Shown: positions 1 to 9,798 of the stretch, piece after piece
Layout: each line of letters starts with the position of its first letter
Position numbering within the stretch: position 1 is the first letter of the stretch
Origin: Rhipidocladum racemiflorum
Lineage: Eukaryota; Streptophyta; Magnoliopsida; Poales; Poaceae
NCBI GenBank assembly: GCA_036346355.1
Contig: CM070572.1
Location: forward strand, 45,359,944-45,423,943
Direction: 5' to 3'
DNA: 64,000 bases
Program-made: the position numbers and the translations under genes
Notes under the pieces: model-generated
Database searches by the model: none
Told to the model about the DNA's origin: nothing
What the model saw: only the letters and a program-made list of their open reading frames with translations

Positions 1-1
1 G

Positions 2-3000
2 CCAGTTGGGCCTGCTTTCGGTTTTGGTGATGGCTACAGTGGGCTGCTGCCAGGCCAGCCTGGCCTCCAGCTCGGGCAGGGCGGGACGCCTTTTGGCTTC
101 GGTGCGCCTTTCCCTGGCATGCCCGCGCCACCGCTGTGGCTGCCTTCACAGACAGCACCGCCGCCTGCTCCTTTGCAAGCTTCGCCCGGCGCCGTTTGGG
201 ACCAAAACGACCTCGCCAACAACTTCAACACGATGACGCTGACGCCTCCACCAAACACGGAATGGTACATGGACTCTGGGGCCTCCTCGCACATGGCATC
301 AAACTCCGGTATTCTTTCCCGTGTTTCTTCTCCCAATTATTCCACCCCTCGTAGCATCATCGTCGGTAATGGGTCCTTGCTGCCTGTTACCTCCACTGGC
401 CATACCTACTTTCCGTCTGTCGATCGTACTCTTTATCTTTCTGATATTTTGGTTTCCCCTAATATCATTAAGAATCTTATATCTGTCCGTCGCTTTACAA
501 CTGATAATCTTGTTTCCGTTGAATTTGACCCTTATGGCCTCTCTGTGAAGGACCTCCAAACCAGGAACGTGGTCGTCAGGTGCAATAGCGTCGGACAACT
601 GTACCCTCTTTTTCCCTCGACAGACACATCACTTCCTCAGGCCTTCCTCGCTGACATCCAGTCATCCACCGTTTGGCATCGTCGTCTCGGGCATCTTAGC
701 AATGAGGCCTTTTCCACCTTAGCTCGTAGCTCTGCTATCTCTTGTAACAAGTTTGATCTTGCACCGCTATGCCATGCTTGTCAGTTAGGCCGTCATACCC
801 GCTTGCCTTTTCCTCCTTCTAACTCTCGAGCATCTCAGAATTTTGATTTAATACATTGTGATTTGTGGACATCTCCTGTTCCGAGTGTTTCCGGTTACAA
901 ATATTATCTCGTTATTCTTGATGATTGCTCTCACTTTGCGTGGACGTTTCCTCTTAAGCTTAAGTCGGACACGTTCTCCACTCTCACTAACTTCTTCTCT
1001 TTTGTCTCCACTCAGTTTAGCCGCACTATCAAGAGTGTTCAGTGTGACAATGGGCGCGAGTTTGACAACTCCAGCGCTCGCACCTTCTTCCTTACCCATG
1101 GTGTCACCCTACGCATGTCTTGCCCTCACACCTCTCAGCAAAACGGCAAGGCCGAACGCATCCTCCGGACACTTAACAATATAATGCGGTCTTTATTGTT
1201 TCAGGCTAGCCTCCCGCCTTTCTATTGGGCTGAAGCACTTCACACCACCACTTATTTGCTCAATCGGTGACCCTCCAAAACACTAGATCATCAGACCCCC
1301 TACGCCGCGCTTCACGGTTCCCCTCCCTCCTATGACCATCTACGTGTTTTCGGGTGCAAGTGCTATCCCAATACAGCCGCCACAACTGCCAACAAACTCT
1401 CTCCGCGCTCTTCCCTCTGTGTTTTCTGCTACTCAGAAAATCACAAAGGATATCGCTGCTTAGACCTTGCCTCAAACCGCCTTATTCTTTCCCGTCATGT
1501 CACGTTTGATGAGTCCTCTTTTCCTTTTGCTGAGAAATCCACCCCCATTCCTTCCTCCGATTTTGATTTTCTTTCGGAGTTTGATGCCATGCCGATCCCC
1601 ATTGGATCCAGGTTTCCTTCTCGTGTTTTTGCAGGCACAGGTTCTCCTGGTGTTGGCGTCGCCCCTATGCAGCCGGCTCCTACCGCCCCTGACGCTCCCC
1701 CGTGCCCAGGTCCCGCCGGCACCTCTACCCCGCAGGCGTCTCCTCTGCCTGACCCGGTCGAGTCGGTGGCCGCTGCTCCTAGTGCATCTACAAACTCCCA
1801 GGCGCCTGCTCCCGCTTCTTCAACGGTCATCCCTGGAATGATGCGCATTACTCCCGTGGAGAACGATCACGACATGGTCACAAGGGGCAAGCAGGGCTTT
1901 CGCTAGCCCAAGGTGCGGCTCAATCTTCATGCAGCCACCCTGTCACCCCTGCCCAAGACATACCGTGGTGCTCTTGCTGATCCTAACTGGCGCGATGCCA
2001 TGTCCGAAGAATTTGCAGCCTTGCAAGCTAATGACACTTGGTCTCTTGTCCCTCGGCCAGCTGGTGCTAATGTGGTTACTGGTAAATGGGTCTACCGCCA
2101 TAAATTTCTTCCTGATGGTGCTCTTGATCGCTACAAGGCTCGTTGGGTACTTCGCGGTTTTACTCAGCGACCTGGGATTGACTACGATGAGACTTTCAGC
2201 CCCGTCGTCAAGCCAGCCACCATTCGGACGGTTCTTTCTGTTGCCCTCTCTCATGACTGGCCTATTCATCAGTTGGATGTGAAGAATGCTTTTCTCCATG
2301 GTACTTTGCAAGAGACAGTTTACTGCGAACAACCTTCTGGTTTTGTTGACTCTTTTCACCCAGACTATGTCTGCCGCCTCAACAAATCCTTATATGGTCT
2401 GAAGCAGGCTCCTCGCGCCTGGTACAGTCGCTTTGCCACCTACATCACCTCCATCGGTTTTGTTGGTGCTCGCTCCGACACTTCTCTGTTTATCTACCGG
2501 CACGGTACTGATACGGTATATTTGCTTCTTTATGTTGACGACATTGTGCTCACCGCCTCCTCTGATGCATTGCTCCGCCGTGTCATTAATTTGCTACAAC
2601 ATGAATTTGCTATGAAGGACCTTGGTGATCTTCATCATTTTCTGGGGCTTTCTGTTTCTCGTCGTCATGATGGACTGTTCTTATGTCAAAGGCAGTACAC
2701 ACTGGACATTCTTGAGCGTGCTGGGATGGTTGATTGCAAGCCATGTGCTACACCAGTCGACACATGCGCCAAGCTTTCTTCATATGGTCCTCCGGTTGAG
2801 AACGCCACTCATTATCGCGGCCTCGTAGGTGCTCTCCAGTATCTCACCTTTACTCGGCCTGATATTGCTTATGCTGTTCAACAAGTCTGCCTATTCATGC
2901 ATGATCCCCGAGAGCCTCACCTTGCTCTCGTAAAGCGTATTCTTCGCTATCTCAAGGGCACTCTTGACCATGGTCTTCAGCTACATCGTTCTGCCGTGAC

Positions 3001-3496
3001 TAGTCTTGTGGCTTACTCTGATGCGGATTGGGCTGGTTGTCCCGACACCCGCCGTTCCACATCTGGGTATGGTGTTTTTCTAGGCGATAATCTGGTGTCT
3101 TGGTCGTCCAAACGACAACACACTGTTTCTCGGTCCAGTGCTGAGGCGGAGTACCGGGCCGTCTCTAATGCTGTCGCCGAAACTTGTTGGTTGCGCCAGC
3201 TACTCCAGGAGCTTCACCAACCCATTCAGCAGGCCACACTCGTCTACTGTGACAACATAAGTGCTGTCTATCTCTCTACCAATCCGGTTCAGCATCAGCG
3301 CACCAAGCATATTGAGATCGACTTGCATTTTGTAAGGGACAAGGTCGCTGCCGGTACCGTTCGTGTACTTCATGTGCCGACCACATCACAATACGCGGAC
3401 ATCTTCACCAAAGGTCTCCCATCTTCGGTGTTTTGTGAGTTTCGGTCCAGCCTGAACGTCCGTTCTACTACCGCTCCGACTGTGGGGGAGTGTTAG
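2..3496 (+). pseudogene. copia gag-pol polyprotein, two in-frame nonsense codons
   Basis: One reading frame runs from base 2 to the TAG at 3494-3496, broken only by TGA at 1268-1270 and TAG at 1904-1906. Both stops look like C-to-T changes (CGA to TGA, CAG to TAG), typical of methylated, silenced plant elements. The order seen is: Pro/Gly-rich gag tail; aspartic protease motif DSGASSH near 270; GAG-pre-integrase zinc-binding region (WHRRLGH, then CHAC) near 674-785; integrase core with HCDLW, CDNGREF and NGKAE; reverse transcriptase with the catalytic YVDD box near 2532; RNase H with SDADWAG near 3018 and SSAEAEYRA. The first stop truncates integrase and the second lies between integrase and RT, so the copy cannot make a full polyprotein. 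No frameshift was needed to follow it. Confidence 0.9.
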
Positions 3497-3688
3497 ACAT
3501 GCATGCCTTCCGTATTGTACGGAACTATATTTGGCCTGTTAGGTTATCTTTAGTATGACCAGAATTATCTCTATTACGTGTAATCTTCAGATTCCTATTA
3601 CGTGTAATCTTCAGATTCGGTTGTACTCCCTTTATATACGCCTGCATGGCCAATACAAAATCCATTGCGTGAATCAATCTCGCTTTCA
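3491..3688 (+). repeat. 3' LTR of the copia element
   Basis: Begins TGTTAGAC directly after the polypurine tract and contains a TATA-like stretch (tttatata near 3629) about 60 bp before the chosen end. The terminal TG...CA rule is met by ending at 3688, but without the partner LTR the end is approximate. Confidence 0.6.
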
Positions 3689-3870
3689 AGAGCTTAGTGG
3701 CGATCGCTGTCGGAGAACAAAAGGAGGTGGGCTTAGTCTCGGGTAAGAGCATGGGGGGCATCAGTGAGCTAAGAGGAGTTGAACGAGATACCTCAGAGTG
3801 GCAAGGCTTGTCTGAGGAGGTCTAGCGGCATGCGGTCGGAGCAGAGGAAGAGGGCGATCACGGTGACGGC
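3689..3870. other. flank between two LTR elements, no gene seen
   Basis: GC-rich sequence that continues beyond the next insertion (the join reads ...gtgacggc / acggctctac...). It resembles the leader or LTR of another retroelement but has no diagnostic motif. I see no supported coding sequence. Confidence 0.4.
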
Positions 3871-4174
3871 TGTTGGAATTGAGACTCAAAATCTTTGAGA
3901 CAACTCTCTCTTTTATTCTCTCTTATTTTTCTTTGTTGCTTCTTACTTACAAACCTCAACCCTACCTCTATATTTATACTAAAAACTATAGCCTTAAGGA
4001 ACGGAATAGGATTCCAGTCCCTTTCCTAATCCACCTCCTTGTCCTACTCGGACTCTTAATCATAAACTTCCTAATCAAACTTTCCTATTACAAAATTAGT
4101 TCCAACATTCACCCCCCTAATCTTGTAATATCTACTTTCTAACTCATAATTATTCATGCTAGTTTTTTTTTCCT

Positions 4175-4558
4175 TTCGACAATAGCTTCACACCATTATC
4201 GTTTGCTTCACGCAGAATCATCTTTTGGTAGTTTCACACCACCGTTCCCAGCAGCTTCACACCGCTAACTTCTCATAGCTAGCGGCCTCTCACCACTTTC
4301 GTCGTCGGTCTCACACCGATTTCACCTTCCAATGGCTTCACACCACCATCGCTGTCGTAGTGGTCTCGCACCGTCGTTGTTGTCGGCGTCACACCAACTT
4401 CTCCTTGTAATGGCATCACACCATCATAGCCGTCGGTGTCACACCAACTTCTCCTTGTAATGGCATCACACCATCATTGCCGTCGGCGTCGCACCGACTC
4501 TCCTTGCAACGATATCACACCGTTGTTGCCGTCGGCGTCGCACCGACTCTCCTTGCAG
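4175..4558 (-). repeat. degenerate tandem repeat in the 3' part of the TR-GAG element
   Basis: Units of about 50 bp built on 'tcacacc', 'gtcggcgtc' and 'ctccttg' are repeated about seven times between the end of gag and the 3' LTR. The same array, shorter, occurs in the second copy of the family (about 35793-36070), so it belongs to the element and not to the host site. Confidence 0.75.
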
Positions 4559-4564
4559 GAAAAA

Positions 4565-5452
4565 TCACATATGAGGTGTCTCATCGTCACTATAAGCTTG
4601 ACAATGAAGAACTTTTTCCTCCTTCCCTTTCTTTGGACACTCGTACGCATAATGTCCAAACTCCTCACAACTGTAACATTGCACCTTGGTTTTATCCTTA
4701 CGCCATTCTTCTCCACGGCCACGGCCATAGCCACGACCTCGCCCTCGCCCTCGCGATGAGTCATATCCCCTTGTCAAAAGAAGTTGCTCCTCAGTGCGCT
4801 TCTCTCGTGCTTTGAGACGCTCCTCGTGCGCCTTTAGGGACCCAATGACTTCCTCCAAGGTCATCTTGTTAATGTCTCCAAATTGCTCCATCCACGAAGC
4901 AATGTTGATGAACTTGTCTGACACAGCTCGTAACAACTTTTTGATGACATACTTCTCTTCCATCTTATCTCCAAGTTCTCGAATCTGACCAACAAGCAAC
5001 GTGATTTTCTTTGTGAAATCATCCATTGATTCATCATCACGCATGCTAAGGCTTTCAAACTCCCAGCGCAGAGTCTGGATCTTTGCTTCCCTGACACGCT
5101 CGGCGCCTAAGTGCATAGAGCGCAATGCTGTCCAAACTTCAAAAGCGGTGTCCTTCCCTGCAACCTGCATCAATGTCTCATCGTTGAGCGCCTGAGAGAT
5201 GATTGCCAAGGCCATCTGATCCCTCTTTTCATCAACGACCGCAGTCGTGTTCTTGGGATCAATCACATCCCATACTCCTTGTGCTCGCATGAGGATCTTC
5301 ATCCGCATCGCCCATGCCGCATAGTTCGTCCTGGATAGCACCGGCATCGGAGGGACATCGTACCTTCTCTCATTGGTAACCTCGACATCACCTTGTCTCC
5401 GGTGTCGCTACCTGTAGCAGTACTACTTGATGAACTATCTCCTTTCGACATC
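4565..5452 (-). CDS. copia-type Gag of the TR-GAG element
   Basis: The intact frame runs from the Met at 5347 to the stop at 4565 (260 codons). Residues 1-180 look like the DUF4219/UBN2 copia Gag fold (SRTNYAAWAMRMK near the start, then helical sequence). An RGRGRG-rich linker near 200-212 and a CCHC zinc knuckle CYSCEEFGHYAYEC near 223-237 follow. Such Gag proteins package element RNA in cytoplasmic particles. Upstream, an earlier in-line ATG lies near 5450 in another frame; the sequence between it and 5347 keeps coding character in the Gag frame. This suggests a 1-base change near 5388 that removed about the first 35 residues. Whether the shorter product works is unknown. Gag is the only gene of this element. 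Confidence 0.85.
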
Positions 5453-5885
5453 TCCTTTTCTTCTCTTTTGCAATCACGCTAGATCTTCCTCTTTTCTTTT
5501 CTGTTACTAGCACACCACTGCTACTTTTTCTTTGCTACCACATCCAACGCCTGGAGCCACCTCCTCTGCCGTGTGTGACCTCTTGCTACGCCAAGTACAC
5601 CTTCGCGCACGGGAGCTCTACTGCCTTCTGTTCTTCACGCTGAAAAACAAGGTTGCTTCTGTTGCCTTACCGCACATGGAGCTCCATCTTCTTGCGCCGT
5701 ATTTTTTTCCGCCGTGTCGACTGTTCTCTAGCGAGAATAACTCCCAGATTGCTCTGATACCAATTGTTGGAATTGAGACTCAAAATCCAGTCCCTTTCCT
5801 AATCCACCTCCTTGTCCTACTCGGACTCTTAATCATAAACTTCCTAATCAAACTTTCCTATTACAAGATTAGTTCCAACAACGGC

Positions 5886-6960
5886 TCTACGGTTGATTTG
5901 TGCCAAAATTGAAGAGGGGAGAGGGGGTTAGGGAGTTGAGTGGAACATCTAGGCACGAGGAATCATGAAGGGGCTCACCCGGGTGGTGGATTCGCATAGG
6001 AGAGCTCACCGGCTATCCCATGCTCTTGGCGAGCTTAAGGTGGCAAGAACAAGCGAGGGTGAGCAGGAGCAGTAGGAAGGAGCTCTGGTGCTTAAATGCA
6101 TGACGCGTGGAGTTGGCAAGGTCCGGGATGGGCAGGCGAACCGGGCGAGGCGGAGCTCAACGCGGCCACATGGCACGCGCGCTCTACCGCGGCTGTGCGT
6201 GGCCATGTCATGGCATGGCAGAGAGCATGGAGGGAGTGGGGAGGCTAGCCAATGGGGTCTCCCAATTGGCAAGGTGCACTGGCAGCGACAACGGCGATCC
6301 TGGCATTTCATCAAACATGTCGAGGTCGCATTGTAGAAAGGCCATTAATGGTACAATTACGTATGGCTGTTGGAGTCATCCAAATATAGGTCTAATGTTC
6401 TACAAAATTCTAGTAAAAATCATGACAGTAGCATATACTATGAAGTTTCTAATGTCCCTACTTTCACTTCATTTCAAGTTGTGGTTTTCAAATGAAAATT
6501 CATGGAATTTGGTTGTTTTTATTCTTTAATTGAATTTTTAGAGCATTTTAGTTGTATCCAAAAATTTAAGAAAATTCATGTTTATTCATTTAATGTGTTA
6601 TATTATTTTATAAAATTATTTTCTATGATGAGTTGTTTGGAAATTTTATAAGTTTCTTTTGAATGCTCAATTTGAAAGAAAAAGGATTTAAAGAAGCAAC
6701 CAAATTTCCAAATCCAATAAATTTTAGTAGAACTTTCCAAAATGCAGCAAAAGACATGCCAAGTCACATTATTCCATTTTCATAATTTTTGGGATGTTAA
6801 AGTCCGCATCTCCTCTTTCCCCTCTCCTTTCTTATTTCCCCCTCTCTTTTCTTTTTCGGTTGGCTGCAGCGCAAATGGGCTCTGGCCGAACGCAACGCTT
6901 GGTCAGGCCATATATGTACTCTCTGCCATCATTTGAAATAGCGATAGATAACTTGACCAT
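5886..6960. other. unannotated flank, AT-rich toward the right
   Basis: The GC-rich first part (to about 6330) could be the leader or LTR of an older retroelement into which the TR-GAG element inserted. The AT-rich second part has no coding signal. Short open frames here lack homology I can recognise. Confidence 0.3.
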
Positions 6961-7092
6961 TGTCGACGGAGAGTCTGTCAATATTTCTAATGTCGAGAGA
7001 GAGTCTGTCGACATTTCAAACGGCAACAGATTCTCTGTCGACATATGAAATATCGACAGACAGCCTGTAGATATTTTAAATATCGACATGTG
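6961..7092. repeat. short degenerate repeat with gtcgaca cores
   Basis: About four units of 32-36 bp, each with an 'agtctgtcgacat' or 'gtcgacatttcaaa' type core in alternating partial inversion (tgtcgaca is itself palindromic). No known element was recognised. Confidence 0.5.
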
Positions 7093-7170
7093 GGTGTTTC
7101 TATCATTATTAATTTTGGCATATTATTTATGTAATCTTTTTTAAAAATATATTATTTTTAAAAAAATTGA

Positions 7171-7217
7171 CGTCTTGCATGTGAAACTAGCACTCTACCA
7201 TGTGAGCTACACTTGCA
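7171..7217 (-). other. tRNA-like fragment (D-arm and anticodon-arm half)
   Basis: On the minus strand this reads GTAGCTCACATGGTAGAG, close to the canonical tRNA A-box and D-arm, followed by an anticodon-arm-like stretch. No T-arm follows, so it is a pseudo-tRNA or the head of a tRNA-derived SINE. It lies just outside the 3' end of the neighbouring Helitron. Confidence 0.4.
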
Positions 7218-7230
7218 GGTTATAATATTA

Positions 7231-8471
7231 CTAGCTAGAGCTGCGCGCTTCGCCGCGCCGTGCGAAATTTGATCTAAGTTTTTATCTCTAAATAAAGGCA
7301 GAAATATCCGATTTTTTTTTTGTTCGCTTGGGTATTTTTTGGAAAAAAAGACGCTAGGTAAGAATCGTCGACGAACCAGCGAAACAACGGTCCTTTTTGT
7401 GAGAAAAAAGAATAATACATGTTTCGAGAAATATTATATCCCAAACCACAAAAAAAGCTATAGACGCCGAGTTTAACACCCTATGCGGTCAACGGGCAAT
7501 AATACATGTCTTAAAAAATATTTGAGATCGAGCCGCAAAAGGAATTTTAGATGCCGAGTTTAACATCCTATGCGCTTATTTTCCCATGAAAAATGAGAAA
7601 AAGGGGGGGAAATGGAGAAACGACGGACGAAAAATGAATTTCCATTTTTTTTGGGGGGGAAACGGCCAATAAAAACATTTTTTCCATGGTCTGGAGAAAA
7701 AACGGATCACGAAAATATTTTTTTTAGGCAAAAATGGAGAAAAAAAACGGTCTCCCATTTTTTTTGGGGGAAATAGCCACCGAAAACATTTTCCCTATAC
7801 TCTTTTGGAAAAACGGATCACGAAAATATTTTTTCCGGGCAAAACGGAGAAATGGAACGGTTTTCCATTTTTTTTAAAAAAACGGCCAATTAAAACATTT
7901 TTCTCATGCTCTGGAGAAAAAACGGATCACGAATTTTTTTTTTTGGCAAAACGGAGAAAGGAAACGATCTCTCATTTTTTTTGGGGGGGGGGGATAGCCA
8001 CCGAAAACATTTCCCCCATGCTCCGGAGGGAAAACGGATCACGAAAACATTTTTTCTGGGCAAAACGGAGAAAAGAAACGGTTTTCTAATTTATTTTTTT
8101 TTTGAAAAAACGGCCACCGAAAATATTTTTCGCATGCTCTGGAGAAAAAATGGACCCCGAAAACATTTTTTTGGACAAAACAAAGAAAGGACTCGAACGT
8201 AAAGTGCGAGGACCTATTTGTTATATTTTTGGACCTGTTCGCTATTTTGAAAAATTAGGAAAGAGCTCGTTTGCGATTCGTACTTAACGGGAGGTCCTCC
8301 ATGCAAAACGGCAAAACCAGGGACCTAAACGCGAACCGAGAAAAATATTTTCCTCTAACATAAAATCGCGCAGGGACCTATTTGTAATTTGGAGAAAGCC
8401 GAGGGGGGTTTTTGGAAAAATCGCAGAGGTAACGTGGGGGGATGGCTGGGCTCCAAAGCCGGCCCCTATAA
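7231..8471 (-). mobile_element. non-autonomous Helitron fragment, minus orientation
   Basis: The left edge, read on the minus strand, ends in CTAG followed by host T, preceded by a GC-rich hairpin (gcgcggcgaagcgcgc), the classic Helitron 3' terminus. Blocks of sequence match the reverse complement of the Helitron at 39681-41857: 'gtgcgaaatttgatctaag' at the 3' end, and near 8200-8420 the 'ggacctattt', 'gagctcgtttgcga' and 'gcagggaccta' segments. The 5' end (tctctattat) is not seen; the sequence stops where a PIF-like element begins. It has no Rep/helicase gene. Confidence 0.65.
7640..8190. repeat. G/A-rich tandem array, five units of about 109-117 bp
   Basis: The marker 'cggatcacgaa' or a variant recurs near 7703, 7814, 7923, 8035 and 8150. 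Each unit runs through 'ttttttgggg', 'ggccaccgaaaacatt' and 'ctggagaaaaaacgg'. The array lies inside the Helitron and creates several spurious Lys/Phe-rich open frames. Confidence 0.8.
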
Positions 8472-8733
8472 GGCTGTCTCCAACGCTCGGCGTGAAGGCA
8501 ACGCGAGAGGAAAGAGAGCCGTAAACGTGGAGGAGAGAGAGAGCGATCGGCTGCCAAATGACGACGCAGCCTAACGCCTCTCGCTACCGCCCCACTGCAC
8601 TCGCGCCGCACTCACGCCCTGGCATTGGACGAAGACGCGACGTGAGCTGGCGAGCGAGCGCTCATGCAGTCACGCGAGGAGGTTTTTTTTATGCATGCAG
8701 TATGTGTTGTATCATGCAATGTATATGTTGCAT

Positions 8734-8777
<44 letters not shown>

Positions 8778-9243
8778 TGGAGGTGGATTAAAGAGATAAA
8801 AAACTTCTAAAATTAAAAATAGTTTTGACCGAATTAAAAACAATACTGATATCTTTTAAAAGTTGGGTGAAAAGATTTAGCTTAAATTTTGTCATTTTTG
8901 TACAAGTCATACGTTGTAGCATTTCGTCACCATTTTTCTGAGGTTTTTAACGGTTTTTCTCAAATATTTGAAATATGTACTTCTAAAATTAAAAACTGCA
9001 TTGATATCTTAAGAATAATAAATAAATATAAATATTTCGAACCCACTGGTACCGCCCCTATACCGCCTCACCATTGGAGGGGTGGGAGCTAGTGGAGGTG
9101 CTAGTGAGATGTAGGTCCCACACTAGCACCTCTCTCTCACCTCCACCATTGAAAAGGTAGGAGTTAGTGGAGGTGTTAGCTGATGTAGCATCTACGTGGC
9201 ACCACTACCATCTCCACTACCACCTCAACCATTGGAGATAGCC
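8472..9243. mobile_element. PIF/Harbinger (Tourist-like) non-autonomous element
   Basis: Flanked by TAA at 8469-8471 and 9244-9246. Terminal inverted repeats are GGCTGTCTCCAACG at the left and ccattggagatagcc at the right (reverse complement GGCTATCTCCAATGG). The 772-bp body has no transposase. It holds an ATT microsatellite and GC-rich ends with 'ccattgga' repeats. Confidence 0.75.
8735..8778. repeat. ATT microsatellite
   Basis: An uninterrupted run of about fourteen TTA/ATT units inside the PIF-like element; likely length-polymorphic. Confidence 0.95.
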
Positions 9244-9300
9244 TAAGGTGGTTAATATGTATAACATATATTATGAGCCAACCAAAGCTGTATAAAAAAA

Positions 9301-9364
9301 ATTGTGGCCTGGAATCAAACGCGGGTCGCTCGGGTGAGAGACAATCACTCTAACTATCCACAAT
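9301..9364 (-). other. tRNA-like pseudogene with acceptor stem and Pol III-like terminator
   Basis: Read on the minus strand, the 5' end ATTGTGG pairs perfectly with the 3' end CCACAAT (7-bp acceptor stem). An A-box-like GGATAGTTAGAG, a B-box-like GCGTTTGATTCC and a T run immediately after the stem are present. The T-stem and anticodon stem have mismatches, so I call it a degenerate tRNA or SINE-like sequence, not a working tRNA. Confidence 0.45.
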
Positions 9365-9711
9365 TAACGAAGTTTCGCATCAAATCCGGTCTTCAAACTC
9401 ATATCCAGTCCTTCGTGGTAATTTCAGTCTAAATAACCAAAACTTCACCTAGATTTCTGAAGTTATTATAGTATTTTAAAATTTTGAATTTTTATTTATT
9501 TATTAAGGATTTAAAATCTCGGTCTACGGCCATCACAAAATCTCATCGAGATTTTATTCCATAGGTACATGGGATGGATACATGAGATTTTAATATAAAA
9601 AAGACATGTTGAACTGTAGCCTCGTGATGACTGACACCAACAACGTCCGTGCAAGTTCTCGAGGTAGCCAATCTGGAGGATTAATTTATATATTGTTACT
9701 CATTTCATATG

Positions 9712-9719
9712 CTATAAAC
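9712..9719 (+). promoter_or_regulatory. TATA box of the NLR gene
   Basis: CTATAAAC lies about 80 bp before the start codon at 9799, in a pyrimidine/adenine-rich stretch. It would place transcription start near 9745, with a short leader of about 55 bases. No upstream ATG intervenes in that leader. Confidence 0.55.
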
Positions 9720-9798
9720 AGCTGTAAACGCCATTCGTCTCTCACAAGGTCATACTCATACCATCACACCACCTAGCATCTGAGAGAGCGAGCTCAAG

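Larger units (their letters stand above)
1..3688 (+). mobile_element. Ty1/copia LTR retrotransposon, 5' end outside the window
   Basis: The right part of a copia element. It holds the end of gag, then protease, integrase, reverse transcriptase and RNase H in copia order, then a polypurine tract (tgtgggggag, 3481-3490) and the 3' LTR starting TGTTAGACATG at 3491. The 5' LTR, primer site and most of gag lie before base 1, so no target duplication can be read. The right LTR edge is my estimate from a terminal CA and from the loss of recognisable LTR-like sequence. Confidence 0.9.
3871..5880 (-). mobile_element. TR-GAG type non-autonomous LTR retrotransposon, copy 1
   Basis: A complete small LTR element in minus orientation, with a perfect 5-bp target duplication acggc at 3866-3870 and 5881-5885. 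Both ends read TGTTGGAA...TTCCAACA. The left (3') LTR is 3871-4107 (237 bp). The right (5') LTR is 5765-5880 (116 bp, with an internal deletion). Reading the minus strand from the right, the LTR is followed by a primer site TGGTATCAGAGC (5751-5762), complementary to initiator tRNA-Met, then a gag gene, then a polypurine tract (tagggggg, minus strand, at about 4110-4117). There is no protease, integrase or RT, so it would depend on a partner copia element. Confidence 0.92.

Noticed and set aside
6006..6529. Short basic frames in GC-rich flank of the TR-GAG element
   Set aside because: No homology, overlapping on both strands, and the context looks like the leader of an old retroelement.
7576..8287. 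Lys/Phe-rich tandem open frames on both strands
   Set aside because: They are products of the G/A-rich array in the Helitron; frames do not persist between units.
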